Shown piece after piece: positions 13,657 through 27,254 of a stretch of 64,000 nt of DNA. The stretch lies in the NCBI GenBank assembly GCA_964019135.1, contig OZ025249.1, positions 36,469,759 through 36,533,758 of the forward strand. Direction: 5' to 3'. This DNA comes from Arenicola marina. Its lineage: Eukaryota > Annelida > Polychaeta > Arenicolidae. The stretch's first letter is position 1, and the number at the start of each line of letters is the position of its first letter. The notes beneath the pieces were generated by a model. That model made no database searches and was not told the DNA's origin. It was given only the letters and a program-made list of their open reading frames with translations. Both the position numbers and the translations under genes were made by a program.

Positions 13657-16500
13657 ATGGCTGCTAACAATAGAATAGACGTCGATATATTGAGTGAATT
13701 TGAGGATGTAGAAAATAACTCCTTGATTGAAATATTAAGACTTGATGAGAAAAACCTTAATGATCGCAACACAATCGAACCCGAACCTATTCAGCGTTCT
13801 CCATACTGTGATGATGCACTACTTGTGGAAACTTTAAGAAATAAGGTTACTGAATTTTCTGTTTTGAGCCTTAATGTTGCGTCAATTAATTCCAAGTTGG
13901 ATGAGTTACAGGTATTTGTTCAGTGGTTGAGAACTAAGTGTGTAACATTTTCGGTCATTTGTATACAGGAGACTTGGCTATCTGATGATTCAGATATGTC
14001 GTGCTATCAGTTAGACGATTATCAGTTAATTTCTCAGGGAAAATACTGCAGCACACGTGGTGGCCGAATGGTTTATCTAAATGCGAGATTTACATATAAA
14101 GTATTATTGCCCTCAGTCAGATGTATGGGAATGTCAGCTCATAGAAATAAGTGGGGCATCTTCGTCCAAGAAAATAATATTAGGAAATATATACAGGCCA
14201 CCCCGTGACATAAATGAAAATTATGTGTTATTCACGGAGGAACTTTGCCGCCCGTTACATGTCCACCGAGATAGTCGAAGTGAAGTTCTCGTTGCGGGGG
14301 ATTTTAACATAGACTTGCTTAGATTAAATGAAAAACCAGTATACACGGATTATCTCGACGCGATTATCGCTTCAGGTTTCTTCCCTAAAATCACGCTACC
14401 TACAAGATTGTCTAGATATAGAGGAACGCTAATTGACAATATATTCTGCACACTAAGTTCCAATACAATCAGCACAACAGCGGGAATTCTGCTAAAGGCG
14501 ATATCTGACCATCTACCCTATTTTCTTTAACTCGACATCGACATCCGCCACACCATAAAAAGCCCCATACATGTAACAACACGCAAATATAATCCAAAAT
14601 CTATTGCTACTTTCCAAAAGTACATACAAGACTGCAACATACTTGGTAAACTTGACAGAGTAACCTGCGATCCTAACTGCAGCTATAACATAGTAGATAG
14701 CATACTAAGAGACGCAAAAGAACATGCTTGTCCTATAAAACAAGTCAAATGCAATAAAAGAAAACACAAGAAATCTGACTGGATTACCAAAGGAATAATC
14801 AAGTCCATAACTTTTAGAGATAGACTCTACAGGCAATTACAGAAGACTTTAAGAAATAGTGCCCAATACGACATACTTAAGGTGAACCTGAAGACCTATA
14901 ATAACATCCTTAAAAAGAACATAAAAAATGCAAAACAAACGTATTATTGTAGACGTTTCAACCTGTATAAAAATAATATCAAAAATACATGGATAGAAAT
15001 GAAACATGTTCTGAATAGCTCAAAAGACAAAGGAAGGTTACCCAACTGTTTCAATATTGATGGTGAATTAGTTACAGATGATTGTAGGATAGCATTGTAA
15101 GTGCTGCAGCAAGTATTTGTGATCAGATAACGAAACACACAGGATTAATTTTGATGAACTTTCATGGAGATCCTACATGTAAAAATGAACTTACTTTTAG
15201 ACCAGTTTATAAACAGGAGATCCTGCAAATTATACAGGGTCTAAAACCGAAATCAAGTTCAAGGCACGACGAGATATCGGTAAAATTGCTCACTCGCAGT
15301 TAAAGAAGAGCTCAGTGAAATTATCACATTAATCATTAACCAATCTATATCGACAGGAGTGTTTCCCCATAAACTAAAACTAGCCAAAGTCATTCCAATT
15401 TTCAAGGAGGGAGACAAAGATCAGCTGAATAATTATAGGCCAATCTCAATTCTGCCTTCTATTTCTAAAGTGGTCGAAAAAGTCTTATTTAATTAACTGT
15501 ATAATCGCTTTCAAACAGAAAAACTATTTACTCCTGGTCAATACGGGTTTAAAAAGAAACATTCGACCGAATTAGCAACACTAGAACTCATTGATAGAAC
15601 AATCCAGAAACTAGATGAAGATAAAATTCCCATCAACATTTTCTTAGATCTCTCAAAAGCTTTTGATACTCTTGGCCACGATATCATTGACGGCATAAAA
15701 TCTTCCCAAATGGGTCTTTCCCGTGGACTTCCGCAAGGGTCAATTTTATGACCACTGATCTTTATAATATATGTGAATGACATAGAGAATGCCAGCAAAT
15801 TGTTTAAGGCTATGATATACGCAGACGATACGACATTATTCAGCATATTAGAGACCACCACACCAAATATCAGGGAATTAAATAAGGAACAAACAAATAT
15901 AAACGATTGGCTAAAATTAAAATGAATTGTGCCTTAATATACCCTAAACAAAATGTATGGTATTTCATCTGCCCCAAAAGAAAATTACTGTTCCGGAGCT
16001 TCTTATCGATGGGAACAAAATTGAACACGTTGCAAGCTTTAATTTACTGGGCCTCACATTGGATACCCATTTAAACTGGCATAGCCATATAAATAAAGTT
16101 GCAGCAAAAATAAATAAGGTTACGGGTGTAATTTCTAGATTAAAGAACATTCTTCCGCTCCACATTCTAATCACCATCTATAATTCGTTAATTATACCAC
16201 ATTTATTTTATTGTATACTTGTATGGGGTCACCAAATAGAAAGATTAAGTAAACTGCAGAAAAAAATTATCAGAATAATAACAAATAGCAAAATAAACTC
16301 TTACACAGAACCGCTGTTTAAGGATTTGAGGCAACTAAAATTTAGAGACATACATAAACTGCAAGAACGGAAATTTTACCATAAATATATACTTCCACCA
16401 AGCTTGGTCGTTTCAAAGGATATCCGACATACATCACCACAACACCAGACAAAGGCACAATTTCCAAACCACAAAAAACAAACCTAAATTTGCCCATCAT
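13657..16500 (+). mobile_element. Jockey/CR1-type LINE, degraded ORF2
   Basis: This is a non-LTR retrotransposon with an apurinic-type endonuclease followed by reverse transcriptase, which copies its RNA at a nicked target. The endonuclease spans about 13840-14530 with SLNVASINSKLDEL, CIQETWLSDDSD, GNIYRPPRD, AGDFNIDLLR and ISDHLPYF. The RT lies at about 15360-15900 with NNYRPISILPSISKVVEK, QYGFKKKHSTELATLELIDR, IFLDLSKAFDTL, LPQGSIL and YADDTTLF. A C-terminal region follows at 15957-16487 with GNKIEHVASFNLLGLTLD and IIRIITNSKI. The frame changes near 14150 and again several times later, with in-frame stops (for example after LPQGSIL) and an internal deletion between FDTL and the LPQGS motif. 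It is therefore inactive. Its 5' and 3' ends and target-site duplication were not determined; 16500-16850 may be its 3' UTR. Confidence 0.92.
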
Positions 16501-19500
16501 TGCCTCAGGTACTCAATGCCGGAAATCATGAATAATACCCCACAAATTATATTAAGTAAAACAACAACTCATACTCTATGTTATATGCCTTATGTTAAAT
16601 GATTTGTGGTTGTTAATTTATGTTTCGTTATTCCTTTCATTTTTAATCATATAAAATTAAGCTTTGTTTTCTTTTTTTTGAGGTGGGTTCCATGCCAGCG
16701 ACATTTATGTCTTAATGGGACTCTCCTCGGCCAATGCTACTTTGTATCCGGTATTAGTGTAACATTATTTTGTTCCCATATATGCGTCTCTTTTTATTAT
16801 CATGTACTGTTTATCATCATGTATTCCTTGAAAAATGGCGTTGGTTAAACAAAATGATATTCTCTCTCTTAATATGACAATCTATTAACAATCTATTTAT
16901 CACTGTTAGGCCTACATGTTCGGTGATTTGCCAAAACCTTTATTTATTCATTTTTATATTCATCGGTTTAACCGATTTATTAAGCATAGCAGATCACTAT
17001 TATCCATATTCATTATATGCACTTATAGTCGAATTAAAGCTGCATTGGTGGTAACATACGGCGACCACACATTGATAGCCACCACATTTTGATGCTTAAG
17101 TGAACACCGTGGACGCAGTTGACCAATTGAAATCTGTAACTGCATTGTGGCGTATCACGTCGTCACTTCATTAGCCTTGCAAATGTTCAATAAAAGAAAC
17201 TTTTCACCGCAAGCGAGGGTATATAATTACAATGGTAATGGAATGATATGTCGTTATGACCTCTGGCAGCAGTGCTTGGAATAAACGTCACCTACGATGC
17301 CACATTTTCATACGACTGCATTTGACATTTGGCACTGCAGCCGGTTAAAACAGCCATACGAATTATGTGATTTTGTATGTGACTTTCACCGTTTGATTTA
17401 AGCCGGCGTGTTGGACGAAACCTGAGAATGAACAGACAGTTGGACTCATGCACACTGACGTTGTATTGTTAAAATACCCTTTCTGCACCTAACAGTTGGG
17501 AATTACTGTAGAGTGCTGTGAGATTCCAGACATCTGTTGGCCGTTGGTGTAACTAGTTTTTAATGCGGACTGACGAATCGATTATCGGGTTCAGATATAG
17601 CCATCCGCCGCCGGCAAGCAATCAGGACGTTCAGGCTGGCAGCGTACTTATATTTTTGTTTCCAGTCACGGACACAACACGAACTATTGGCTTCAAAATT
17701 AAGCCTGTCGCCTGCTTCCTCCCGCGTATGCGTGACGTCATACTTTTGCACCCAAATGCCGCGCGCTATTATTAATGCGTTTTTTTTGCGAGGTCGCGTG
17801 TCTGTCTACAAATGAGATTACTGCTGCAGCAGTGATTTCTCATATCTCTGCACGGAACCTCAATTTAAGGAAGCTCGACGGTGCGAGCATTATCCTTTTT
17901 CGCTGCAGCTGTCTATCTATATTCGGAGATTACGCAAATATTTATTGTGTTATTGACATGAAGTACCAGTGTCGTCACTGGTTGGCGTGAGACATCAGAG
18001 ACATCGATCTCCCGGTGGAGGGCGTTCCGTTAATGCTAAGTTAGATCATTCTAATGCCTCACTGACAGCAATGTCTGTGCTACGGTATGATATCCGACGG
18101 TATGGTAATTTCCCAGTAGGCAACACTCGTCGTAAACTGGTCGAAACGACGTCATTTTTAGTGGTCGGAAACTGGTTGGAAACTACCGGATTTGCAAATC
18201 AAATAGACGTGTGTATGGCGACGTGTTCCAGGCGTGTGTATAGCGAAGGGTTCCTGATGGGTTCCTGACGTGGGCATAGCGACTAGTGTAGCGGTGTTAT
18301 CGCTGTCTGTAGAGCGACGAGTGTATGACCTGTTTCTAACGTCTCTAGATCAACGGGTGTGTCACCAGTTTCTGACGTCCGTTCGCTTTTTCGCAATATT
18401 TTTAAACTTCGCGCATGCGCAGTACGATCTGCAACCAATAGCTCCGCAAGGCGGCAGCGCAATCTGCGGTGGCGCACCGAATGATGCTCTGGTTTCGCGT
18501 ACTTTGCGGGCTTTGGCACGCTGCACAGGTAGTTTTCGTGTCAACTGATCTGAGCGCCTGTGGCACACTAGGAATCTCGCCGATGTTGTAACGTTGCTTT
18601 CCGTTTCAGAAGGAATTATACTGGGATGAAGTGATGCGAGGGTATGCGAAGCTGAATCACTTGCGGCAGTACAGACATGCGTGAGAATAATAGTGTTCTA
18701 CTAGACCTATATAACACCCACATAAAAATAAGAGAAACCTGCTGTTACAATATATATAGTGTATTGAGTTTAAATAATATATATTTAATTAATGTGTGTT
18801 CCCATTATAACGTTACCAGGATTACCCGTGCGCGATAGCGTGATAGGGTGATAGATACATGGGGGACTGGAAGACAATGGCACGCAGACCAACAAAAATC
18901 TGTAAAAGTACCTCGTCGGATACACGACCAGCAACATTACGGCGTAAGTCCGCCAAGTGCATAACGTCGGTTTCTCATCAGGAGCTCACTGTGAAAACGA
19001 CTTGAGTTTCTTACACGACCGGGGTAAGATCTTTAATAATCAGTGATATGCCATAGCTGCGCCATCTGTTTGAATCCAATCACTCAAAACGTATGATTAG
19101 GCACCAACACAACGTGCGTCGATCCAATGATAGCGCTTTATGGACGGGTTCATGACGTCATGTTTTCGACGTGGGAACGACTAGCCCTTCCACGTCGCTT
19201 ATTCGTCGGTTTTACGTCTTATGACGCCTTGACATAACTGCGACGAATTTACGACGGCGGTGTGTCAAATTAATTTGAGGCAATATTAATATTATCTGGA
19301 TCCATCGAATCAGAGGTAAAACTCGTAAAGCCCGTTTGACCCGTCTTATGTTGATCTGTTTTCTTTGAGGTGGATCAGTTTTGAGGCAATATGATATTTA
19401 AGTGTCAAGATCACTTACATTATGAATCGATGATGCAAAGATCTTTCTCAGAAGCCTATGTGGCCTGGTGAGGTAAACTCATGGCAGTTTACATGGGACA

Positions 19501-19553
19501 CGAGCACGCTTTGATGGGCAAATGATTTCGGGGTCATGCAGCAGCCCCACCAT
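16501..19553. other. LINE 3' flank, then no gene recognised
   Basis: 16.5-16.85 kb may be LINE 3' UTR. Beyond it there are only short frames. GACGTCA motifs occur near 17735 and 19155. Confidence 0.5.
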
Positions 19554-19727
19554 TTGTTGGTGTGAGACATCAGCCAGGTCGATTGTTGGTGTGAGACATC
19601 AGCCCGGCCGATTGTTGGTGTGAGACATCGGCCCGGCCGGTTGTTGGCGTGAGTCATCAGCACCACCAGTTGTTGGCGTGAAACATCAACACCGCCGGTT
19701 GTTGGTGTGAGACATCCTTGCCTCATC
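19554..19727. repeat. 29-bp minisatellite, six units
   Basis: TTGTTGGTGTGAGACATC starts units at 19554, 19583, 19612, 19641, 19670 and 19699, an exact 29-bp spacing. Copies differ at a few bases. Confidence 0.92.
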
Positions 19728-22700
19728 ACCGGATGTTGTTCATGGTGCCTGTCTCACATTGCTAAAGAAAAAGATAAAACATTATGATGAATTGAGACGA
19801 ATTCATTCGAGACAAAGCCAAACTTTCGTCCTGCTCTAAAATACGATGGACCTCGTACAAAGAAACTGTTGAGCGTTTTATGACATTCCTCCTGTCTGAT
19901 CCCGGAATGACCCAGACCGTTGCCTATCCTATGATTATATGGTGCATCCATGTTTAGCGTGAATAACAGAACAGACGAGAGAGAGACAGGGAGGCAGATC
20001 GAGAGACTGGGGCACAAAGGGGAGGGTGGGGGGGGGGGTGACAAGGGAGATGCAGAGAGAAGCAGAGAGCGGGGGCAGTAAGCATTAGATTAATGGCGTG
20101 ACAAGAAGACACCCAAAGAAGATTACATTCTTCACAGTGATGCATGAGATTTGTAAATTTCCCCGAAAGTTTTAGCACTTCACTCACGGCTGCAACCAAA
20201 AACGTGGGAACTGTCAATATGAGCGCATTCATCACGTTGTGAAATATCATCTGCTTAAGCCCTCCAGTGCGGGCGCATGCTGCACGGCAGAGCGATGTAA
20301 GTGCGCCACAGGGATCAGCGTTAGCCTTGTATCCATGGAGAGTATTTGTACCGAGACCTATGGTACGCATTAGAAATATGGGTAGAGAATGCATGTCCGC
20401 ATATCCCAACAAACAAAAACCCGACAAATGAATCAAAACTGTCTAAACGCGGACCAGATTCTTAGTTGTGGCAAACGAATGAAACTGCCAACGTGAAGTG
20501 TTGCAGATGAAAATTTAACTCAGCAGGAACCCGACCAGATGTTTTAGAATGAAGGCCAAGCGAAACCCGAACCTTCAGAAGATGATGATGCCTCCACCTG
20601 AACGCTTTTCCCTTACGTGCTACCCCCCCCCCCCCCCCCCAACTCTCCAGTGGTTTGTTATTACAGATGAGGTGAAGTTGAAGAGCAAGGGTATATATCT
20701 AGGTGAAAAAAAGGCAAAAGCGCTTTGCTGATAGTTTCAGGCTGGGGTGTGATGAAGGATTTTAGTGATGAAAATGAGAAGATTATATGCTAGTCTTGTC
20801 AATTCGTCTATTATATAAATGACTATACTTTGTGTTAGAGAGGAAAGTAGTACAGTACATGCTATAAACAGTAACAGCGCGTCATATATTAAATTATTTT
20901 AATGTTTAATACATCTCGAATGATGTTTATATATTCGCCTTTTTCTATAAATGGGCATAAACCTAGTGAGCGTATACATGTCGCCATCGATATTATGACT
21001 GGAGCCAATCCTTGACCAAGACGATCACTTCCGGTGGCAGACCAAGCAACACGTGCTCGTGTCATCAGCATATATATACTGCCAGCGTCCTTCCTTTGTT
21101 AGCAGCCATCGCTCCACTCCAAGGCAATCTGACTCTCCCTCGCCACCCCACAACTCCACGCCCAACTGATCAAATCCTCAGGGGTAATAAATCCATACCG
21201 TGAAGGCCTTGATTTGTACAAGGTCACGAGGCCCATCGGTCGTGGCGCCCCCTATTAATTTACGGCCCTCCTATAGCACAAACAACGCCTAAAGACCTTC
21301 TAATGGTAATCGTGTCCCGAGGACTTGCTCTGGATCGAAACGGCTGAGTTATTGTGTGGGAGGTAGTGATATCGCGTGAGGCGGTTGCGGGTCACCACAG
21401 ACTAGTTGACACTCATTGTTCCCGTTCTACTCGGTGAAAGATAGTATTGAATAATGTCGATTCTCCTCGGCCATGCCCTAAATCTGGTTACAGAAAAGAA
21501 GCTCATATCAACAGAAGTTTGTATCTCTATGGCCAAGTTTGCTTCATTATACGGAGTACGGTCCCAGGTTTACGAGGCGCGAAACGCGGTCACAGTATTT
21601 TTCCTCTGTCGTAAAGGTCGAATCGATAGCTCGAGGTTAAATAGTGACGCCTTACAACTTTCGAGATAGGTCCTTGTATAAATTACAAAGACAGAGGAAG
21701 CGATATTCGTCTTCCATTTAATGGAGGCCATTTATGTCACAATACGTACATATCCGGTCACACCGTGACACGCTCCTTATATCCAGAGTTGTTGCCCATT
21801 CCCACAACTACTTTCAATACATGTTTGGATATATAAAACAACAATCGGTGGCTTTGTTAGTAAATGGATATTGTGCTGTGTTGGGTTGTTGTAATGTCCG
21901 TTCACTGCATATTCGTATACAGCAAGCCGTCCCCATGCCCCCCCCCCCCTCTCCCCCGTGCCCCCCCCCCCGCCCCAAGTCCCCCCCCACACACACTCTT
22001 CTCTCCCTCTTTCCCACATTGGGACCAGTTTGGCACATCGGCTCGTCTGGCCTGCGACCAGAGACTTCCTTCCGGTCCCGCGGAATGCCACCTCGTTATT
22101 GAATAGACGCTGACACGTGCACAGTAGACACGCCATGGGACCAACCATTGATTGGTCCGCCATACGAGGAAGCCTGTCATCCCCTCCCCCCCCCTCATCC
22201 TCCCCTCCTCCCTTTTGTTCATATCTCAGGGCCATGTGTGTCATGTCAGGCACTGTATGGGGGACGTGTGGCCATAGCGGTCGGCATGGCATCCCCGCTG
22301 ACTGCGCGGTGCCACACAAAGGAGTCAACGTGAAGATTAATAAGCTCGTGCAGTATCGGGCTGGCAGATTGCTTTGCGTGTGTGTGCGGTTGCCATTTTG
22401 TATGGACTATCCCACCTTTATGTCGGGTCGCGTACGTTGACACCTTGATCAATTATGTAGCTGACAGGTATTATTTCTAAAATTTACTTTTCGGGAAAAA
22501 GTCATAATTATTCACCAGGTGTTTGTGGCGATAACACGTTTAGCACGGTTCCAGACGTCTAGATAGACTAGCGAAGCATCCTAAAAGGCCAACTGCTTCT
22601 ATTCCTATGACGAAACGTTCGGTGGAACGGGTTACCGCCCAAGCAGAACTGTGGCGGATTTCACGAACGTAGTACATGAAATAGACCACAGAGCATGATT

Positions 22701-25700
22701 CTGATTCTCCATCAACAAAGAAAGATAGACGTAGGGATTAGTAGTGTTGGTATGACTTACCGCCCCGTCAATGGTCATTCTACGTTGTTTCGAGGCCGTA
22801 TCGTGTAAATCAGATTAACTAGACAGAATGAATTGTAAGGTGGGCGCAATTTATAATGGTTTAAATTGTTGCTATTTTGTGATTCACTATGAACATGTCA
22901 TATAAAAATATTATCATGTGAAAAATTAATGATGTTTCTATGGCATGGCATTGCATCGCGGCTCCAGCGGTGAGAGATACAGTTTTTTGTCCAAAACGCG
23001 GCGTTTCGCGGCAGAACAATATTTTGTTTTTATTTTGATACAAATGGCTTGCCGTTGATCTACTTCAAGAAGTTTTAGCCCAACCAGTGGTTAAGGCGTC
23101 AGCGCAGTCTGTGGAGTGCCACCGTGCGGCACAATATCATATGAGGCAGTCACACGAGAGTAGGTGATATGCAACAGAGGCATAACATCAGGTAAAATTC
23201 TTTTTGTGTCTTGGACTTGAGGCTGTTCTTTGCGATTGGTTCATTATTTATAACGGTGCTATTATTGGTCCGCGGTCGTTGCGCACAAGTCTTGTTTCAA
23301 GTGAGTTTCAGCTGTGGATCCTCCGTTGCTCAGTTGGTAATACAGCAATAATGACACCAACGGACCGTAAGAGGTCCACCATCGTTTAGTGTATCTGTGC
23401 CATCACCGTCATCCGACCGACATTGGATGCGTCCGAATGCCCGAATGTCCACAAGTCAGTCAGTTATAGCAATCAGGGCAGTTACGATTAATCTTCATCT
23501 GGGAAACTACTTCAGGCGTCGTTTATTCTTCCCGTGCTTCCCGTTCTTCCCAGGGCTTCGACAGACAAACCCTGTCACTGAGACATCTAGATGGGTACTA
23601 ATGTGGATGTCGGGATTGTTGAGGGGTGTCTTACCCCCCCCCCCCTCCCCGCCCCGCCCCTTCCAAGTACGCACCCCAACCACCCCTGCACCACGCCCTC
23701 TGTCCTACTGACACACTGTTGTGTCGAGACCACTTACCGGAAGCGAAGCTGCTATATATGTCCAGCTCAGTCCATCCACACCTCCCATCATGCATCTGAC
23801 CTCGCTCATCTGGTTGAAAACAAAACACATTAACCCCCCCCCCCGCCCCACCCCCCTGGGTATCAAGTGGCCAGTCCCTAATGACTGTCTGTGTGACAAA
23901 ATGAGCCGCGCGGGGGCCGCAGTTCGTTGTAGGATGTTTCATCTGTGTAGTTCCCGCAATACTCAGTAGCGGAAAAGCCGTCGGGAGAGCCGTTGAGAGC
24001 ATGGTGTGTGGTATCAATTGTTTGGCGGCGAGCTACAGGCCACTACAAAGTGGATGGCGCGATAGCTGCTTTGGTTTATATGAGACGATAACTACAGGGC
24101 GCAAGACGATGGCGGCAGGGCGCTAGGCGGTCCCACTCCCGGGATGGGCAAGTCAAAGTGGCCCCTAATGGCAAAGACAGAGAGAGAGGGAGAGAGAGAG
24201 AGAGAGAGGGAGGGAGGGAGACAATGCGAGTTGATCGGGGGGGGTGGGGATGGGAGAGGCATTGCGAAAAGGCGAGGATATGGTGAGAGTTGGCCGTGTA
24301 CAAATGGACGGACTGAGCATAGGATAGCGAAGAACAAGGGTGAAATAGTAAGAGGAGGGTGTGGGTGGGTAGGGGGAGCTGCGTAGTGGGGTAGGGGAGC
24401 GGGATGTAGGTTCACGCTGGGATACTGTGCGTGTGGGTCGGGGTGGGATGGGGGGATACATAATGCGAGCCCTAACCATCTACAGATGTAGAGGCGAAGG
24501 GAAGTGGGAAAACCATCAATATATTGGGGGTGGGGTAGGGTTGGGGATGGGGATGTGAAGGGCAGTGGATGGGGGGGGGGGGGGTGATGCAGGCCAGTAA
24601 TATCCAAGGAGGGTGTCGATGTGGGGTAGGGAGTAGGGAGGGGGAGAGGAATGGGAAAGGGAGTGGTCCAGGCGAGAGGACTGAAGCCGGACCGTCTTAT
24701 TTGAGGTTCGTGAATGGCGGTGGGCATTGGCAAACTGAATTGTTTACTCTCGCCTTGCCTTAAACTCAGCACCTCTTGTTCTGTGCAAAGCTTTAGCTTT
24801 TTCTTCCCCCTGTCGGTCACAAGAACGTTCTACCTTCCCAGGGATTTCTTTAAGCCAAGTAAATCGTGTTACATTTCTTAAACTAGAATTAGTTATTGAG
24901 TTAGCGCCCGGCAGTCACTCACACCACCAGACGTCGGGTGTATTGTGACAGATACGGGCACCCAAGTTGTAGGGGTATAAATCATTAAAGAGCAGAAAGG
25001 GTGCCTACACGTCTATTTACCTCTCCTCTTGTTTCCTGGCTCCAGCTAACGAACGGCTGTAGCGACGGGGAAGCTGTTTAATAGGTGTAAAGACAGAACA
25101 AAAAAGTCAGACGTTATATATTACAGCCACAACCGAGAAGCTTCGAAACGCGATAATAATCCAGTTATCTATCCATTTGCCCAGCAGAAAATAAAGAATT
25201 ATCATATGCAAACTTCCAACTGTTAAACTAAATCATAAAAATTCCTCCTGTTTTGGGCCCAATTTTTCGACGTTGTCGGTGGGACGCTCATTTATACAGA
25301 AACAAATGCAAATGAAAGCCCAGGGATCTAAGTAGTTTATAGTCGGCCTTGTAACTGACATCGGAACCTATTAAAATTTGTTTGCCCTTAAAAGATTTAG
25401 TACTGAGGTCGCTCGTTGTTCACATCGCATTTGCCTTACACAACTGCCAACCGAACGGTTGACGTCAATGACGAATGCTATCAGTGCGGCTAGTAATACT
25501 TATTCGATTAAATTTATTTTCCAGCTTTTGCGTAAGCAAGGTACTTTTTGTGATCATATTGAACCTAGGTTGCGTGGGGCAGATGGATCACAGCAAGAAC
25601 GGCCTCTGTCACGAGCTTTTGTTAGGAGAAATACTATTTCGTCTGAATTAAATGCAGTATATTAATGTGTGCCCCCGTAAGTGTTCACCCGTAAGCCAAT

Positions 25701-26130
25701 ACCAGCGGGATCAGGTCTTTCTTGAAATCCCACTTGGGTCAATCATATGGTATTGATGAGGATCAGAATTTTGACAATGGGACGGTGGGAGGGGGGCTGG
25801 GGGGCAGCGTGAGGAGCTCTTCGAAAGGCAAACCAATGGGCACCGGAGGGGGTGAGGCAGGGACTTTCTACACCACAAATGGAATGGAATTTCCCTCAAA
25901 GTGGGGCTTTTTCACTCCGAAGGAGAGGGAACCCGTATTTTTATAGTTGAAACATATACAGACAGGACTCGATAGCTTTGTAAAAATTCCGCGAAACGTT
26001 TGTAACGGACAACAGAGGTATAACGCATCCCCTAGTGTGCTATCCGCTCGCTTGTCAGTCGCATCCGTGTATGCATATTTATTTTACTTTGACAAAAATG
26101 TGTTATCGTATATGTACATGAAAATGTGAC
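19728..26130. other. No gene recognised; several poly-C/G runs
   Basis: Contains C18 at 20623-20640, C-rich patches near 21940-21990 and 23633-23660, and the purine stretch at 24.1-24.7 kb. Frames over the C-rich patches are proline-rich by composition only. Confidence 0.5.
24095..24700. repeat. Purine-biased low-complexity stretch with (GA)n core
   Basis: The plus strand is strongly G/A-biased for about 600 bp, with a (GA/GGGA)n run at about 24179-24222 and G14 at 24571-24584. The open frames across it on both strands are compositional. Confidence 0.75.
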
Positions 26131-26475
26131 TTGAACAAAACGTTTGACGACATGAACAAAGCGTTCAATCACACCAAGAAAACGTCTTCCACAAAGCGTT
26201 CCATCACACCTACAAAACGTTCAATCACCTCCACAAAGCGTTCAGTGACATCAACAAGACGTTCAAGCACACCAACAAAACGTTCAATTACACCAAAAAA
26301 CGTTCAATTCCCCGAACAAAAACGTTCAATCACATCCATAAGACGTTCAGTCCGCTCAACAAAACGTTCAACCACCTAAACAAAACGTTTAATCACCTCA
26401 ACAAAACATTCATTCACCTCCACAAAGCGTTCATAATCACCCCAACAAAGCGTTCAATCACTTCAACAAAACGTC
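26131..26475. repeat. 21-bp minisatellite (AACGTTCAATCACC-like)
   Basis: CGTTC recurs mostly every 21 bp from 26162 onward, with one 14-bp step and later irregular spacing. In one plus frame this reads as a run of KRSITPT/KRSITST heptads. It lies just beyond the 3' end of the GPCR gene. Confidence 0.85.
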
Positions 26476-26501
26476 CTGCGGGTTATGTAGTTCAGATCCA
26501 T

Positions 26502-26507
26502 TTTATT
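26502..26507 (-). terminator. Candidate poly(A) signal of the GPCR gene
   Basis: AATAAA on the minus strand (TTTATT on plus), about 490 bp past the stop codon. It is a clear match in a plausible place, but such hexamers also occur by chance in AT-rich DNA. Confidence 0.35.
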
Positions 26508-26742
26508 GACATAACACATAACATACCAAGATCAACGACGCTGATGAATGTGATGCAGTCCGACGTAAGTAGTTGTAGTAACATGCGCGGTATAGATACT
26601 TTACCTTGCGCTCCATGGCAGTACTTGCGTGGCAGTGTGGCATTTAACGACTTAAAGTACAGGACAACGTGTATAATTATCCAGTATCGTCATTCAATTG
26701 AGCGCGTAAAGATACTTTATACAACAATCACAACAATATCTA

Positions 26743-26888
26743 TGACGTCAACACCCTGGCGTCGGACGCCATGCACGGTCCAATGACGTCATACTGTATT
26801 AGATGACGTCATGATGAAGTCTATCCAATATCCAATGAGGTCCTATTTTCCGTTGTCTTCTTCCACATGACGTCCCCACATGACGTCA
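26743..26888. promoter_or_regulatory. Cluster of four TGACGTCA (CRE/ATF-type) palindromes
   Basis: Exact 8-bp palindromes at 26743-26750, 26784-26791, 26804-26811 and 26881-26888, with a further half-match near 26869. They lie within 250 bp of the GPCR stop codon, in its likely 3' UTR or flank. TGACGTCA is the canonical CREB/ATF site. Function here is inference, since GACGTCA motifs also recur elsewhere in the window (for example near 17735, 19155 and 44050). Confidence 0.45.
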
Positions 26889-26993
26889 TATAACCATTGA
26901 ATACATGGACGCCCGGTACCCACCATTGCACCAGGGATATAGCTAGTCGCTCTTCAGTCACACACGAGTCGCTCGAGATCCACACCAGCATAG

Positions 26994-27254
26994 TCAGCAT
27001 TCAGACACAACTGTGGCGTAGGTCTTTCCCGTTGTTTTACTGGTAGTCGGAGGCGAATAGCGCGTAGAAATACCATTGTTTGTTTTGTTATCCAGATCGT
27101 AGTCGTTGCGCCCGCGGCGACGATGGCGGCAAGAACAGCAGCGACAGTATATCCGACAACTTGTGCGCATGCTCCGGCGGAAGTTGTTGGACATAAACCC
27201 GTATATGATGGGGTTGCTGCAGCTCTGTACACATGGTAGCAGCACAATGACAAG
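26994..27254 (-). CDS. GPCR exon 6: TM7, cytoplasmic tail, stop
   Basis: Acceptor TATCCACAG|CTT, phase 0. The exon has 86 codons and a stop (382-467). TM7 reads LVIVLLPCVQSCSNPIIY, followed by a helix-8 region GFMSNNFRRSMR and a Cys/Arg cluster (CRIYCRCCSCRHRRRGR) suited to palmitoylation. The tail is Ser/Thr-rich and ends VVSEC. The protein length is ordinary for this superfamily. Confidence 0.93.
   Translation of the reverse strand, partial: LVIVLLPCVQSCSNPIIYGFMSNNFRRSMRTSCRIYCRCCSCRHRRRGRNDYDLDNKTNNGISTRYSPPTTSKTTGKTYATVVSEC

Noticed and set aside
23090-23125. CCAGTGGTTAAGGCGTC phrase resembling a Leu/Ser-type tRNA D-arm.
   Set aside because: Downstream sequence lacks a T-arm or acceptor pairing.
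23313-23380. TTGCTCAGTTGGTAATAC-like A box.
   Set aside because: No matching B box or stems were found, so neither a tRNA nor a SINE can be supported.
24092-24820. Minus frame of 242 residues rich in Pro, Ser and Leu.
   Set aside because: It lies over a purine-biased low-complexity stretch. The composition explains the open frame, and no domain or splice context is visible.
26131-26379. Plus frame with KRSITPT/KRSITST heptads resembling a neuropeptide precursor with dibasic cleavage sites.
   Set aside because: It has no signal peptide or amidation glycines, it coincides with a 21-bp minisatellite, and a 14-bp step and later irregular spacing ignore reading frame.
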